NCBI RefSeq assembly: GCF_000246855.1
Contig: NC_016609.1
Location: 4,464,001 to 4,528,000, forward strand
Length of the DNA stretch: 64,000 nt
Direction of reading: 5' to 3'
From: Niastella koreensis GR20-10
Lineage (GTDB): Bacteria > Bacteroidota > Bacteroidia > Chitinophagales > Chitinophagaceae
Below, piece by piece: positions 8,224-17,893 of the stretch (the stretch's first letter is position 1; every line of letters starts with the position of its first letter). A program made the translations under genes and the position numbers. The notes beneath the pieces were generated by a model, which saw only the letters and a list, made by a program, of their open reading frames with translations, had not been told where the DNA came from and did not search any database.

Positions 8224-10209
8224 CTACTTCCCTCTCCCCTTCTTCCCCCACGTCTTATCCAGCATGCGCATAAAATACCCGCCTACTACACTTCGGGCCT
8301 GAAAGCCTACCTGTTTTCCATTGGTGGTTTCGTGCCAGTCGCTCAGCGGTACCCGCGTTGGCGTTTCTGTAAGATAGGTGTAAAGCGGGTCGGTGAGCGC
8401 TTTAAAGGCAGTTGTATCGTTTGTAAGCGTGGCCGTCCACATGATCCAGTCGCTTTTGGTATAGGTTTTCCGGCTGTCTAATGGCAGGCCAAAGGTGTTT
8501 TGTTTGGTGAGATAGTACTTGATCTCTTTGTTATACACTTCGGCGGGGAACAAATGCAGGTTCAACACCCGGTCCCAAACCAGGTTATACTTCTGGCTCC
8601 AGGTATTCTTGTCAGAGAAAGTAAGCGAGTAATGATCGCCATCACTGGCCAATGTCATCCATTTTTTAGCCATATTGAGGGCTGTGGTGCGATACTTCAT
8701 ACTGACAGGTACATCGTGCATCATTTCGGCCAGCAGGGCGTAACAACCTATGGCCACAATGGCTTTTACCGACAGGTTTGCATTGCGCGCCAGGTGGCCG
8801 GCAAAATCATCAGTGCACAACTGGTTGGCAGGGTCAAAGCCTTCTTTCTCCAGGTAATCTACCCAGGTGGTCAGCGTTTTCCAGTGCTTTCTGGCGTAAT
8901 TGGCGTTTCCTTCTGCTTTGGCAATGGCAGCCGTTAAAATAATCATATTGCCCGATTCTTCCACCGGCATATCTTCCCCATAGGTTTGTCCGTTGGCTAT
9001 AGGATAAGTGCCCAGGTCGTGCGCTGCAAAAGGTTTGGCAAATTTGCCGCTTTCGCTATAATAGAAGATGCCATTCAGCATACCTTTTAACAGATCGGGA
9101 TTGTACAGCAGGTACAGGGGCGCAGAAGGGTAGGTTACATCAACCGTATTGATAGAACCGTTACTGAAATTCTCTTTCGACAGAAATAAGATGTTCCCAT
9201 CCGGGTCTTTCAGGATCTTATTCGCCGCCACACTCTGGCGGTAAGCGGCCACGCATAATTGTGCGTATTTGTCGCCTCCTGCTTTTACGGCATCTGCATA
9301 CAGCTGCTGATCAAAGGCTGTACATTGCTTCATGATGCTTTTATATTCAATGGCGGCATGAGCCAGTTCTTTTTCTATGGTGCGTCCTTCACTGCGCCAA
9401 ACCGGTGGCAGGTTTTTCCCAAAATACTGAACGGAATAGATATCATCATAGCCCAGCATAATAAACTGTGTTTGTGGAATGCTGGCTATTTTCAGGGCCG
9501 GTAATGCCGTACGCAGCATCAATGCTTTGCCGGTTGTGGAATCAGCTGTTTGGGCATCGCCAATAACCTGTTTCGTATTGGCTGCTTTTGGCGCTGCTAC
9601 ATACATATATCCCCAGTCAATACGCAGGTTATCGCCCTTCTTTTGCAAAACCGGCTGTTCAACGGAACCGGCTTTTATCACATACAGGCCATCGGGAGTT
9701 ACCAGTTTTTTAGCAGTCACTTCCTGCTCTGGTTTATTAACACATAAATTGGTAGACACATTTATATTTACCTGCGTCTGATGTATTTTATTATCGTTTG
9801 ATTGTAACGTTACCGAGATATAGGAAACAGGGCGGGTCAGTACCGTCCAGCTATTTAATAGTAAAGGAGAAGTGAATTGCACCTGCAGGTTCACTGGTCC
9901 ACATACATACTGGTAGATTGTGCGCGTGGCAGTAACAGTTACATCTTTTAATTGAGCGGTAGCAGTAAATGATGCCGCATCCTGCCCCATAAAACGAAAG
10001 TTCTGGCCATCAACCATACACCAACCGTTCAATGGCTGGTCAGCGCCTGTCCAGTGTTTGGCAGAACCGGTAGTAAGGTCATCGGTAAACGACCAGATGC
10101 TGAAATAAGGATCGTGCGTGATCAATGGGTACGCAGGCATTTTTTTTACCTGGGCAGCAATAACAATTGAAAAAAGCAGGAAAGCAGGTAATAAAATGGT
10201 ATTTTTCAT
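8224..10209 (-). CDS. Secreted glutaminase A-like protein (DUF4965/DUF5127/DUF1793 family)
   Basis: A 661-residue exported protein. It has a signal peptide (MKNTILLPAFLLFSIVIAAQ), then the family's opening AYPLITHDPYFSIWSFTDDL, a beta-rich DUF5127-type region to about residue 280, and an alpha/alpha-barrel-like DUF4965/DUF1793 region with the AYRQSVAANKILKD, DVTYPSAPLYLLYNP, DLGTYPIANGQ and WVDYLEKEGFDPANQLCTDDFAGHLARN motifs. Some fungal relatives are glutaminases, but most bacterial members are uncharacterised and the barrel is of the glycosidase type, so the substrate is open. Divergent from the P-type ATPase. Confidence 0.9.
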   Translation of the reverse strand: MKNTILLPAFLLFSIVIAAQVKKMPAYPLITHDPYFSIWSFTDDLTTGSAKHWTGADQPLNGWCMVDGQNFRFMGQDAASFTATAQLKDVTVTATRTIYQYVCGPVNLQVQFTSPLLLNSWTVLTRPVSYISVTLQSNDNKIHQTQVNINVSTNLCVNKPEQEVTAKKLVTPDGLYVIKAGSVEQPVLQKKGDNLRIDWGYMYVAAPKAANTKQVIGDAQTADSTTGKALMLRTALPALKIASIPQTQFIMLGYDDIYSVQYFGKNLPPVWRSEGRTIEKELAHAAIEYKSIMKQCTAFDQQLYADAVKAGGDKYAQLCVAAYRQSVAANKILKDPDGNILFLSKENFSNGSINTVDVTYPSAPLYLLYNPDLLKGMLNGIFYYSESGKFAKPFAAHDLGTYPIANGQTYGEDMPVEESGNMIILTAAIAKAEGNANYARKHWKTLTTWVDYLEKEGFDPANQLCTDDFAGHLARNANLSVKAIVAIGCYALLAEMMHDVPVSMKYRTTALNMAKKWMTLASDGDHYSLTFSDKNTWSQKYNLVWDRVLNLHLFPAEVYNKEIKYYLTKQNTFGLPLDSRKTYTKSDWIMWTATLTNDTTAFKALTDPLYTYLTETPTRVPLSDWHETTNGKQVGFQARSVVGGYFMRMLDKTWGKKGRGK

Positions 10210-10353
10210 ATGCGAAAGCTCATAAGTTAAGATAACAAATGACTAAAATCAGGCCGCAATATTGCATGTGTTAACATGCAGGTAAAAATCATAACCGAAT
10301 TTAAGGCGTTAGCAAATCAAAAACAGATAACGGGTAAAAATTCTTATTATAAA

Positions 10354-12939
10354 ATGAATTGGCACACTTCCCCTACAGACGCTATTTTAAACGAATTGCA
10401 AAGCAACATGGATGGCCTGCCTGACGACGAAGCCGCTAAACGAATTCAGCAGTATGGCCCCAACCAGTTGCAGGAAAAAAAGAAGCGCCCCGCGTGGATG
10501 TTGTTCGCTATGCAGTTTAAAGATGTAATGATCCTTATATTGATGGTAGCGGCCATTGTATCGGGTTTTGTGGGTGACGTAAAAGACGCCATTGTAATAT
10601 TGATAATTATTATCATCAATGCCGTTGTTGGGTTTGTACAGGAGTTTCGGGCCGAGAAGGCGATCGATGCCTTAAAGGAACTATCGGCAGCCCTGGTGCG
10701 GGTGCGACGGAACAAACAGGTAAAACAAATTCCTGCAACAGAAGTAGTACCGGGCGATATCGTATTATTTGAAGCCGGCGATATGGTGGGCGCCGACGTC
10801 CGAATTGTGGAAAGCCATGCCCTGAAGATTGAAGAAGCCTCGTTAACCGGCGAATCACAGGCGGTTGACAAATCACCACGCGCCTTGCAGGATGAGGAAG
10901 CACCTCTGGGCGATCGAACCAATATGGCTTATAAGAGCACCCTGGTTACAGCAGGTAATGGTACCGGCATTGTTGTGGCAACGGGCATGGAAACCGAGAT
11001 AGGCAAAATTGCCGGTATGCTGCAGGAGAAAGAACCTGCCACGCCGCTGCAACAACGCCTGGCCGATTTCAGTAAAAAATTATCGTTTGTAGTATTGGGT
11101 ATTTGTGTGGTGCTATATGGCATTGGCATTTTTCTGCGCGGACAGGACCCGCTGAACATGTTGCTCACCACCATTTCGCTGGCCGTGGCAGCCATTCCCG
11201 AAGCATTACCTGCCGTTATCACTATTGCCCTTGCTTTAGGCGCAAAAAAACTGGTGCGCAAAAATGCGCTGATAAGAAAACTGCCCGCTGTTGAAACATT
11301 GGGCTCTGTAACGTATATCTGTACCGACAAAACCGGTACACTTACGCAAAACCAGATGACAGTGCAGGAGATCTGGCAGGTCGAAAAATTCAATCTTGCT
11401 ATTCCCGGCATATCAACAAACCAGGCGCTGTTACTGTTGATGAGCCTCAACCACGATGCGCAGAAAGACCATACTGATAACAACAAACGAAAAGGTGATC
11501 CCACGGAAGTTGCCCTGGTTCAATATGCCCTGCAACAGGAAGCGTATGACGATAAATGGGAACAGGCCTTTCCCCGCGAACAGGAACTGCCCTTTGATTC
11601 AGACCGCAAGCTGATGACCACGGTGCATAAGGCCAACGATCAATTCCTGGTAGTCACCAAGGGCGCCCTGGAGTCGATCCTGAAAATATGTAAAAACGCC
11701 GATGCCGAACCAATTACCGCACGAAGCAATCAACTGGCTGAAACCGGTCAGCGGGTTATTGCTTACTCCTGCAAACTGGTTCAGCAATTGCCAAAGGAGG
11801 AAGATCAGACGGTGTTGGAAAGCGATCAGGATTTTTGCGGACTGGCGGGCATGATCGATCCGCCGCGGCCTGAAGCCCGGCAGGCCATTGCAGCCTGCAG
11901 AACCGCCGGCATTGTACCGGTACTCATAACAGGCGATCACCCCGTAACCGCCGGCGCTATTGCGCGCGATATGGGTATTCTGAAAAGCAGGGACGACAGA
12001 ACCGTCACCGGCGCTGAGTTGGCGAAGTTCTCCGACGAAGACCTCGACAACAACATCACGCATATAAAAGTATATGCCCGCGTATCGCCGCAGCAAAAGC
12101 TACGCATTGTAAAGGCCCTGCAAAAAAAGGAACAGTTTGTGGCCATGACCGGCGATGGGGTGAACGACGCACCCGCCTTAAAGCGCGCCAATATTGGTGT
12201 GGCTATGGGCATAACCGGTACAGATGTATCAAAAGAAGCGGCAGATATGATTTTGCTGGACGATAATTTCGCCACCATTGTAAAAGCGGTGGAGGAAGGA
12301 CGGCGGATCTATGATAACATCAGAAAGTTTATCAGGTATGTACTGGCCTGTAATTTTGCCGAAATCCTAACCATCTTCATGGCGCCGGTGGTCGGTTTAC
12401 CTATTCCGTTACTACCCATTCATATCTTATGGATTAACCTGGTAACAGATAGTTTACCCGGACTGGCGCTGGCCGGTGAAAAAGCGGATACCCATATTAT
12501 GCAGCGTCCGCCACGAAATCCCGGTGAAGGCATCTTTTCCCAGGGGCTGGGGTTTTATACGATCTGGGTGGGGGTGCTGATGGCTGCCGTTACCCTTATT
12601 ATGCAGGCCTGGGCCATTCATGTGGGTGATGCGCACTGGCAAACCATGGTGTTTACCGTGCTTTGCTTTAGCCAGATGGCGCAGGCACAGGTATCACGCA
12701 GCGAATACGAATACATTTACCGCATGGGCATATTTACCAACAGGCCGCTGGTTGGCGCTATTGCGCTCACCACTATTTTACAAATAGCTATCATTTATCT
12801 TCCGGTATTGAACAGGATCTTTAACACAGCTCCCCTAACCATCACTGAACTGGGTTTTAGCGTACTGGTTTCCGCCATTACCTTTCATGCAGTGGAGCTG
12901 GAAAAATTCCTTAAACGCAGATCGGGGAAAGTGAATTAA
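10354..12939 (+). CDS. Ca2+-type P-type ATPase (P2 family)
   Basis: An 861-residue ion-pumping ATPase from the start chosen here; the in-frame ATG at 10276 would add 26 residues unlike the family's N-terminus. Seen in order: cation-ATPase N domain ([25 protein letters not shown]), TGES actuator motif (~167), IPEALP in M4, the phosphorylation motif with Asp325 in DKTGTLT, nucleotide-binding KGA, and [12 protein letters not shown]. The M5/M6 residues NFAEI and [14 protein letters not shown] resemble SERCA/PMCA-type Ca2+ pumps, although M4 has PEALP instead of PEGLP. Its stop codon overlaps the stop of the convergent BNR lipoprotein (TTAA). Confidence 0.93.
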   Translation: MNWHTSPTDAILNELQSNMDGLPDDEAAKRIQQYGPNQLQEKKKRPAWMLFAMQFKDVMILILMVAAIVSGFVGDVKDAIVILIIIIINAVVGFVQEFRAEKAIDALKELSAALVRVRRNKQVKQIPATEVVPGDIVLFEAGDMVGADVRIVESHALKIEEASLTGESQAVDKSPRALQDEEAPLGDRTNMAYKSTLVTAGNGTGIVVATGMETEIGKIAGMLQEKEPATPLQQRLADFSKKLSFVVLGICVVLYGIGIFLRGQDPLNMLLTTISLAVAAIPEALPAVITIALALGAKKLVRKNALIRKLPAVETLGSVTYICTDKTGTLTQNQMTVQEIWQVEKFNLAIPGISTNQALLLLMSLNHDAQKDHTDNNKRKGDPTEVALVQYALQQEAYDDKWEQAFPREQELPFDSDRKLMTTVHKANDQFLVVTKGALESILKICKNADAEPITARSNQLAETGQRVIAYSCKLVQQLPKEEDQTVLESDQDFCGLAGMIDPPRPEARQAIAACRTAGIVPVLITGDHPVTAGAIARDMGILKSRDDRTVTGAELAKFSDEDLDNNITHIKVYARVSPQQKLRIVKALQKKEQFVAMTGDGVNDAPALKRANIGVAMGITGTDVSKEAADMILLDDNFATIVKAVEEGRRIYDNIRKFIRYVLACNFAEILTIFMAPVVGLPIPLLPIHILWINLVTDSLPGLALAGEKADTHIMQRPPRNPGEGIFSQGLGFYTIWVGVLMAAVTLIMQAWAIHVGDAHWQTMVFTVLCFSQMAQAQVSRSEYEYIYRMGIFTNRPLVGAIALTTILQIAIIYLPVLNRIFNTAPLTITELGFSVLVSAITFHAVELEKFLKRRSGKVN

Positions 12940-14021
12940 TCTGCCAGCATATATGGATACGGGAACAACAATACCTTCCAGGTAACCCCGCCATCAGCTG
13001 TTACATACAGCTTTTGATCGCCATACATAATACCATTCTGCTCATCCTGGAAATGGAGCTTTTTCATGTTCAGGTATTCATAAAAATTGTCAGAAACGGT
13101 ATTCCAGGTTACACCCGTATCGGTACTTTTCACCAGGCTTTCGGCGGTAACACCATAGATCACCGACTTATTAACCATGAACGCATGGGTCAGTTTCAGA
13201 TCGGCAGAAGGCTTCTTCCAGGTAACACCGCTGTCGGGAGAAATATATACATTCCCGGCGTCTTCAATGGCGGCAATATTACCTTTTGTACCCACCTGCA
13301 AACCATTGATCACCCGGTTAGCAATGGCCACCGGTTGGCTCCAGGTCTTGCCGGTATCGGTTGTTTTTGAAATAAAGGTGCTGTAAGCGCTGTTCTTGTA
13401 CAGCAGCACCCAGCCTGTTTTGTTATTTAAGAACTGTATGTTCAGTGGTTGTAAAGCATCATCGAAATAGGTCACCCGGGTAGCTGCAGTGGTGGCTATA
13501 TTAAATTTATAGTACTGACGACTGTCAGCATCGGAATTTGATTTTTGCTGATAAACCAGCATGATGTTGTTGCTGTCAATAAAAGCGGTAGACACCAGCT
13601 CGGTACTATAATAACCTGCGGTGCTGATTACGGGCGAATACGTTTTTGGCGCCGCCGATGCCCAGGTTTTTCCATAATCCAGGGAGTAATTTATTACCGG
13701 CGCCGCACTGGTGCCCGAAGCAAATGCAACAAAACTTCTGCTGTAATTGTAGGGGGTCAATCTTGTTTTAGGAATCGCCACATCACTGTTTGAAAAATTC
13801 ACAAACAGATCGGCAGTACTAAAATAGTTTTTATCGGAAAAACCCCTGATCCCAACAGTACTATCAAGCTGCACATGCTGCAGGGTGTTATCCTTTATTA
13901 ATACCTTGAGCTTTGAATCCAGTATTGGCGTAGTTTGGATACTCGACACCATGAACCTGTCTTTATCACCACAACCCCATGCCACAGCACCCATAACTAA
14001 AAATAAGTATAGTTTTTTCAT
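12936..14021 (-). CDS. BNR-repeat beta-propeller lipoprotein
   Basis: A 361-residue exported lipoprotein: the signal MKKLYLFLVMGAVAWGC ends in a lipobox Cys. The body shows repeated S/D-x-D-x-G-x-T-W Asp-box motifs (YSLDYGKTW, KTTDTGKTW, SPDSGVTW, STDTGVTW, TADGGVTW), typical of sialidase-like or Ycf48-like propellers. The usual sialidase active-site residues cannot be confirmed, so a binding or scaffold role is as likely as catalysis. It lies 2 bp downstream of the outer-membrane barrel gene, suggesting a two-gene operon at the cell surface. Confidence 0.85.
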   Translation of the reverse strand: MKKLYLFLVMGAVAWGCGDKDRFMVSSIQTTPILDSKLKVLIKDNTLQHVQLDSTVGIRGFSDKNYFSTADLFVNFSNSDVAIPKTRLTPYNYSRSFVAFASGTSAAPVINYSLDYGKTWASAAPKTYSPVISTAGYYSTELVSTAFIDSNNIMLVYQQKSNSDADSRQYYKFNIATTAATRVTYFDDALQPLNIQFLNNKTGWVLLYKNSAYSTFISKTTDTGKTWSQPVAIANRVINGLQVGTKGNIAAIEDAGNVYISPDSGVTWKKPSADLKLTHAFMVNKSVIYGVTAESLVKSTDTGVTWNTVSDNFYEYLNMKKLHFQDEQNGIMYGDQKLYVTADGGVTWKVLLFPYPYMLAD

Positions 14022-14023
14022 AG

Positions 14024-14788
14024 TTATTTTTTGAAATTCAGATTAACACCCACGCTCAGGTTTATTGAACTACAGTTGTAAACTTTTTTAGTTGGCATAT
14101 ACAAACCGGCCGTCAGCATTTCCTGAATCAACTCAGGACTTACTGTCAATTCGGGTTTATAATATTCGTAATCCAGTTTCACATATAAATCGCCTGAACG
14201 AACCACCATAATACCAGCATCGATTGAATAACTGCTGCCAGACATCACCTTACCGTTTGTATTAAACTGCGCGGTAGTTGTTTTGTCGTCTGACTTAGGC
14301 GTAATGTTGTTCGACGAAAAGTTTTCGTCCACTCTTAATATGGGGAAAAATGTGTAATTATTTTTTGTGTAGGCGTTGTACTGAAATTCAAGCCCTGCCT
14401 TATACGTGCGGAATGCTTCGCGTTTGGTTTCACCCAGGTCGGCATTCTTCCAGTAATACTTTAAGCCGCCTACCGGCCGAAGCCATAATTTATTTTTCAG
14501 GAACGCTGTTTTAAAACCGATAGAGGCAGCGAGACCGCCCTTGAAAGCTTCTTTCAGATCTGCACCGGGATTGGAGAAACCGGCATCGATATCAACTGCA
14601 AACTTCCATACCTTTTTAACCTTTGGCTTTTTTTGTTTTCCATTGTCGAGCGTAATCACCGGCGATGAAAGAGATGATGCACTCGGTGTAGACGTTTGAG
14701 GAGCAGGCGCCTCCTGTGCCTGTGCGGCACGTTGGATAAACAACATGGAAAAGACCCATAGGACACAACGGATACAAAGGGTTTTCAT
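14024..14788 (-). CDS. Outer-membrane beta-barrel protein
   Basis: A 254-residue protein with signal peptide MKTLCIRCVLWVFSMLFIQRAAQAQ. After a Pro/Ser-rich linker it shows alternating hydrophobic/polar strands such as KFAVDIDAGFSN, LWLRPVGGLKYYWK, DLYVKLDYEYYKP and a terminal INLSVGVNLNFKK, ending in a barrel-like last strand. I place the start at 14788 because the longer frame (from 14854) would put 22 unrelated residues before the signal. It lies directly upstream of the BNR lipoprotein. No specific function. Confidence 0.82.
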   Translation of the reverse strand: MKTLCIRCVLWVFSMLFIQRAAQAQEAPAPQTSTPSASSLSSPVITLDNGKQKKPKVKKVWKFAVDIDAGFSNPGADLKEAFKGGLAASIGFKTAFLKNKLWLRPVGGLKYYWKNADLGETKREAFRTYKAGLEFQYNAYTKNNYTFFPILRVDENFSSNNITPKSDDKTTTAQFNTNGKVMSGSSYSIDAGIMVVRSGDLYVKLDYEYYKPELTVSPELIQEMLTAGLYMPTKKVYNCSSINLSVGVNLNFKK

Positions 14789-15093
14789 TGGATATTTTTT
14801 AATAGTCTTACTACAAAAATAAGATAAATGCGTACTGGTGTTGCCAGCCGTCATTCATCCTATCTTTACACTTACATTAATCAATATGTTATATCAGCCA
14901 CAGTATCAACACCCTATGCATCATTTTCCGGATCGCTCCTGTATTGGTACTTTAGCCGCTGTATAAAACGTAAATACCCTTTGTAGTATTGCTTTGGGTA
15001 AGAATTTCCTTACGTTTTCTTTTGAGGGATAGGCTGTTATACAAAATGTTGAATATTGAATGCCGAATAATCGAATGTCGTCTGCCATCCCCC
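14789..15093. other. Gene-free stretch ending in a word array
   Basis: About 300 bp without a plausible gene between the barrel-protein start and the small Pro/Glu-rich gene. Its promoter for the barrel gene should lie at 14800-14900. From 15051 it carries a short heptad array. Confidence 0.5.
15051..15078. repeat. Heptad array, GAATNNN words
   Basis: GAATATT, GAATGCC, GAATAAT and CGAATGT follow at 7-bp spacing. The words match those in the arrays at 17741-17782 (reverse complement) and 24414-24455. It lies downstream of the small minus-strand gene ending at 15094. Confidence 0.75.
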
Positions 15094-15312
15094 TCACCCC
15101 TTCGGGGTTATCGGTTCATCCTGTTTGCCCGGTTCTTCAGCAGGTTCGGGAACAGGGATTTCCCCGGGCGAGGTTCCACCCGGATCATCGTCAGGCACAA
15201 TTTCCGGCTCTTCAAATGGTGGCGTTGGCCTGCTTGGTACGGTCTCGGGCGTTATTTCCGGTTTTTCGGGTGAAGGTATCTCGGCTGGTTTATCAGGTGT
15301 TTTTTTGGCCAT
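15094..15312 (-). CDS. Small Pro/Glu-rich protein
   Basis: A 72-residue, very acidic and proline-rich protein (PEKPEITPETVPSRPTPPFEEPEIVPDDDPGG), with no signal peptide or membrane segment and likely unstructured. The opposite strand also has an open frame (Gly/Ser-rich), so this is a choice: I prefer the minus strand because MAKKTPDKPAE is a natural start and acidic proline-rich small proteins occur in this bacterial group. The stop overlaps a CCCC-TTC-GGGG hairpin at 15096-15108. Function unknown. Confidence 0.55.
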   Translation of the reverse strand: MAKKTPDKPAEIPSPEKPEITPETVPSRPTPPFEEPEIVPDDDPGGTSPGEIPVPEPAEEPGKQDEPITPKG

Positions 15313-15353
15313 AGTATTCGTTTAGGGGAGAACTGCAAAAGCCATTCCACGCA

Positions 15354-15381
15354 AAACGCTTAAGGCAGAACGCTTAATGCA
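15354..15381. repeat. Heptad array, AACGCTT-type words
   Basis: AAACGCT, TAAGGCA, GAACGCT and TAATGCA follow at 7-bp spacing, between the starts of two divergent genes. The same AACGC words occur at 27558-27592 and 46191-46218. Confidence 0.75.
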
Positions 15382-15434
15382 AAATCATAAAAGCAGGAAC
15401 CAAACCGGTGGCACGATTGTTCCATAATTAATAC

Positions 15435-16064
15435 ATGAATTCACAGCCAATTTTCCAGGACCGCATCGATGCCGGGCTGGCATTGAGCGAACATTTACAC
15501 CATTATAAAAATGTTGACGGCGTTACACTGGCCGTTCCCCGCGGTGGTGTTCCGGTTGCATTACCAGTTGCCAAAATATTACAATTGCCCCTCGAGCTCA
15601 TTCTTTCTAAAAAAATCGGCCACCCCATGCATAAGGAGTTTGCCATTGGCGCTGTAAGCCTTACAGGACAGGTTATATCGCCTAATGCATTTGCAACGGA
15701 TGAATATATCCAACAGGAAACCCTGCACATCCGCGAGCAATTAAGGGCCATGTATAAAAAGTTCATGGGCAATAAACAGCCAACGCCATTAAATGGAAAG
15801 GTGGTCATTATAATTGACGATGGCGTTGCCACCGGGCACACGTTGCTCAGCACTATTGAAATGATCAAACATGAAAGCCCCAAAAAGCTGGTGATTGCCG
15901 TACCTGTTGCTTCCAAACAGGCCGCACAAAAACTGAGTGCGGAGTGTGATGAATTTGTGTGTGTATGGGTCCCCTCCCACTTTCGCTCAGTGGGTGAGTT
16001 CTATTCAAATTTCGAGCAAATAAGTGACGAAGAAGTTATTACTATGCTTGGTTTTCCGAAATAG
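15435..16064 (+). CDS. Phosphoribosyltransferase-domain protein
   Basis: A 209-residue type I phosphoribosyltransferase-like protein. The PRPP-binding loop is VVIIIDDGVATGHTL (~120-134), preceded by the flexible loop region with KKIGHPMHKEFAIGAV. It opens with FQDRIDAGLALSEHL, characteristic of the stand-alone PRTase-like family often found beside stress genes, dienelactone-hydrolase-like proteins or erythromycin-esterase-like proteins. The base substrate is not known. The next genes, HPF/RaiA and a universal stress protein, are on the other strand and give the region a stress theme. Confidence 0.87.
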   Translation: MNSQPIFQDRIDAGLALSEHLHHYKNVDGVTLAVPRGGVPVALPVAKILQLPLELILSKKIGHPMHKEFAIGAVSLTGQVISPNAFATDEYIQQETLHIREQLRAMYKKFMGNKQPTPLNGKVVIIIDDGVATGHTLLSTIEMIKHESPKKLVIAVPVASKQAAQKLSAECDEFVCVWVPSHFRSVGEFYSNFEQISDEEVITMLGFPK

Positions 16065-16161
16065 TTCACTGGTCTCAGTTCACAGTTTACTGTTCTCAGT
16101 TATAGTTGCCGCGCAGCCGTGTATTTGCTTTCAGCTTTAGGCTTACAGCTTTTAGCTGTAT
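16064..16161. repeat. Two heptad arrays between convergent genes
   Basis: Six words from 16064 (GTTCACT, GGTCTCA, GTTCACA, GTTTACT, GTTCTCA, GTTATAG) and, after a 22-bp spacer, five words from 16127 (GCTTTCA, GCTTTAG, GCTTACA, GCTTTTA, GCTGTAT), all at 7-bp spacing. The second set matches words at 19831-19872. The array fills the entire gap between convergent genes and includes the first gene's last stop-codon base. Confidence 0.85.
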
Positions 16162-16515
16162 TCATACCTTAACTGTGCTCGTTATTTGATCAGGTAATCC
16201 ATGCTGCAATTTAGCCTGCAGGAGTACGGCCCTTTCCAACTCATCTACTGCCAGGCAGGCGCTTTCGTTAAAGCTGCCCGATCGACGGTGTACGAACAGG
16301 CAATCGCCATACAATGTGAGTCTTATCTCACACACCTTACTTTCCTGTGGTGAAGCAGTAGCATCCTCACGCAGAATAATTTCGGCTTTCACTACGTCTT
16401 TAATAAGATGGGAAAAAGACAGCACTTTTTCCTTAACGGGTTTTAATATGGATTCATTTACTTCCGAGTGCGGGGCATGAATCTCAATTATCATTGACTC
16501 AAATCGGAATGCCAT
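16162..16515 (-). CDS. HPF/RaiA-family ribosome-associated protein
   Basis: A 117-residue protein of the ribosome hibernation factor family (short type, no C-terminal dimerisation domain). The pattern is a first strand MIIEIHAPHSEVNESILKPVKEKVLSFSHL, a middle AEIILRED strand, CEIRLTLYGDCLFVHRRSGSFNESACLAVDELERAVLLQAKL with the family's helix. It has a lower density of basic residues than classical HPF, so ribosome binding is inferred. An internal ATG at 16494 is an alternative start. It lies downstream of the universal stress protein in the same direction. Confidence 0.82.
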   Translation of the reverse strand: MAFRFESMIIEIHAPHSEVNESILKPVKEKVLSFSHLIKDVVKAEIILREDATASPQESKVCEIRLTLYGDCLFVHRRSGSFNESACLAVDELERAVLLQAKLQHGLPDQITSTVKV

Positions 16516-16658
16516 ATAAAGTATTGTATGTTCTAAGTTACGATTATAAATGCAATAAAACGCACGCCCGTAGCGGGTTTAACAGTTGTTGTTCAAACAG
16601 GAAACAGCTTACGCACACATTCATAACAACATGATAGATAATGCGTTTACAGGCTTCT

Positions 16659-17495
16659 TTAACAATGGGTGATAAAGAAGGGAAGATTGATCGTCTTTAA
16701 CAGTGGACTTGCAGTTGCCGGTTTTATCAGCTCAGACAAGCCATTGCGGCCATACGAACCCATTACCACAATGGCATGTTGCCGGTCGTACAGGTACGCG
16801 AATAATTCTTCACTAGCCTTACCCTGCAATACCTGGAAACCAATACTGCTGTAATGCAAACGCAACCATTTACCCATGTGTTCCTGCTCGGTAACCGGCA
16901 TATCCTCGTCTTTATTTACCTGTAATACGACCGCCTTTTTATCGGACAGTTCAGGGAATAAATAAGTAAACTGCTTGATGGCGAAAACAGCGGAGCGGCT
17001 GCCATCATAAGCGAACACGATCTCTTTTATTTCCGACAGGCTTGCAGGCGCCACCAGTACCGGGCATTCTGCAGCAGCCAGCACGTCTTTTACAAAAGGC
17101 GTAGGCGTATCCTTCAATTTTCTCTCCCGCGTTGCAGAAGCTTTTATAATCAGGAAATCGGCAAACCGGCTTTCAGTGATGATGGATTCACTTCCATAAC
17201 TGGTGTTATCAAAATGTACGTCGCAACGCACGCCTCTTACTGCGCAGGTACTCTTAAACTGCGTCATGTGCTCTTCCAGTTGTTGTAAGGTAATATTAGG
17301 GCCCATACTGTAAACAGGCGGCTCCTCAATATAAGGGGCGCCGAACTCCATCTTCACTTCCGGTTGTTCTTCTTCATAATTACCATAAAACAAACCGGTT
17401 AATGTGGAATGCGAAAGGCTGGCAAAATTGCAGGCAAAGTGAATAATTTCGGTATCGATGTGAGCCGCATCGAGTACCAGCAGGATCTTTTTCAT
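16659..17495 (-). CDS. Universal stress protein family protein, two Usp domains
   Basis: A 278-residue protein with two UspA-like units. The first begins MKKILLVLDAAHIDTEIIHFACNFA, the second at about residue 150 with KEIVFAYDGSRSAVFAIKQFTYLF and ends with the nucleotide-binding-like VVMGSYGRNGLSELIKPATASPLLKT (G-x-x-G-9x-G-S/T type). The first unit lacks a clean ATP-binding motif. Same direction as HPF/RaiA downstream, with ~140 bp between. Bacteroidota often carry such diverged tandem Usp proteins near stress genes; role unspecified. Confidence 0.87.
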   Translation of the reverse strand: MKKILLVLDAAHIDTEIIHFACNFASLSHSTLTGLFYGNYEEEQPEVKMEFGAPYIEEPPVYSMGPNITLQQLEEHMTQFKSTCAVRGVRCDVHFDNTSYGSESIITESRFADFLIIKASATRERKLKDTPTPFVKDVLAAAECPVLVAPASLSEIKEIVFAYDGSRSAVFAIKQFTYLFPELSDKKAVVLQVNKDEDMPVTEQEHMGKWLRLHYSSIGFQVLQGKASEELFAYLYDRQHAIVVMGSYGRNGLSELIKPATASPLLKTINLPFFITHC

Positions 17496-17691
17496 GGTGC
17501 TTGATTTTATACATCAAAGCTATCCTGCTGGTTGGTTTCGTTGTATGATATTGATTAGTGAAGAAAATGATCCTAATCAGAAGAAGGGCAGACGGCAAAC
17601 GGAGAACAGCTGCAAGCCTCAAGCTTCTAGCAAATACAGGCGAAAGCGGAAATCCGCCGGCTGGCAGATGAAAGCAAAGACATTTCCGGTA
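17496..17691. other. Leader of the universal stress gene, no gene seen
   Basis: Together with the following word array this gap is ~360 bp. Nothing coding is convincing. A palindrome-like ATCCGCCGGCTGGCAGAT at about 17652 resembles the perfect TCCGCCAGCTGGCGGA at 30980-30995. Confidence 0.45.
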
Positions 17692-17893
17692 TTTGGCTTT
17701 AGCCTTTAACCTTTTGGCTTTAACCCGCTTTCCTCACTTCAACATTCAACATTGGATATTCAATATTCAATATTTTGCATTCACCTTTATCAACCCTATC
17801 AACTTCGTCAACGCTATCAACCTCCTACATCATGCTCCAATGCTTCCCCTTACACGTCAACGCGTTAACGCGTCAACTTGTAAACCTGTCAAC
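17692..17893. repeat. Composite word array at the 3' end of thiH
   Basis: Four blocks in series: five heptads from 17692 (TTTGGCT, TTAGCCT, TTAACCT, TTTGGCT, TTAACCC); six heptads from 17741 (AACATTC, AACATTG, GATATTC, AATATTC, AATATTT, TGCATTC); 9-bp words with AAC at 17792, 17801, 17810 and 17819; and 8-bp words with AAC at 17859, 17867, 17875, 17883 and 17891. The last block enters the thiH coding region and supplies its stop. The first ~115 bp are present in inverted orientation at 24377-24497. Confidence 0.92.

Noticed and set aside
10276-10353. Longer N-terminus for the P-type ATPase
   Set aside because: The 26 extra residues do not resemble the family's N-terminus; the start at 10354 gives the usual opening.
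12936-14021. Sialidase
   Set aside because: Asp boxes are present, but I could not identify the catalytic Arg triad, Tyr or Asp, so only a propeller lipoprotein is claimed.
15125-15325. Plus-strand Gly/Ser-rich frame opposite the Pro/Glu-rich gene
   Set aside because: A mirror of a low-complexity region; the minus-strand frame has the more natural start and composition. The choice is not certain.
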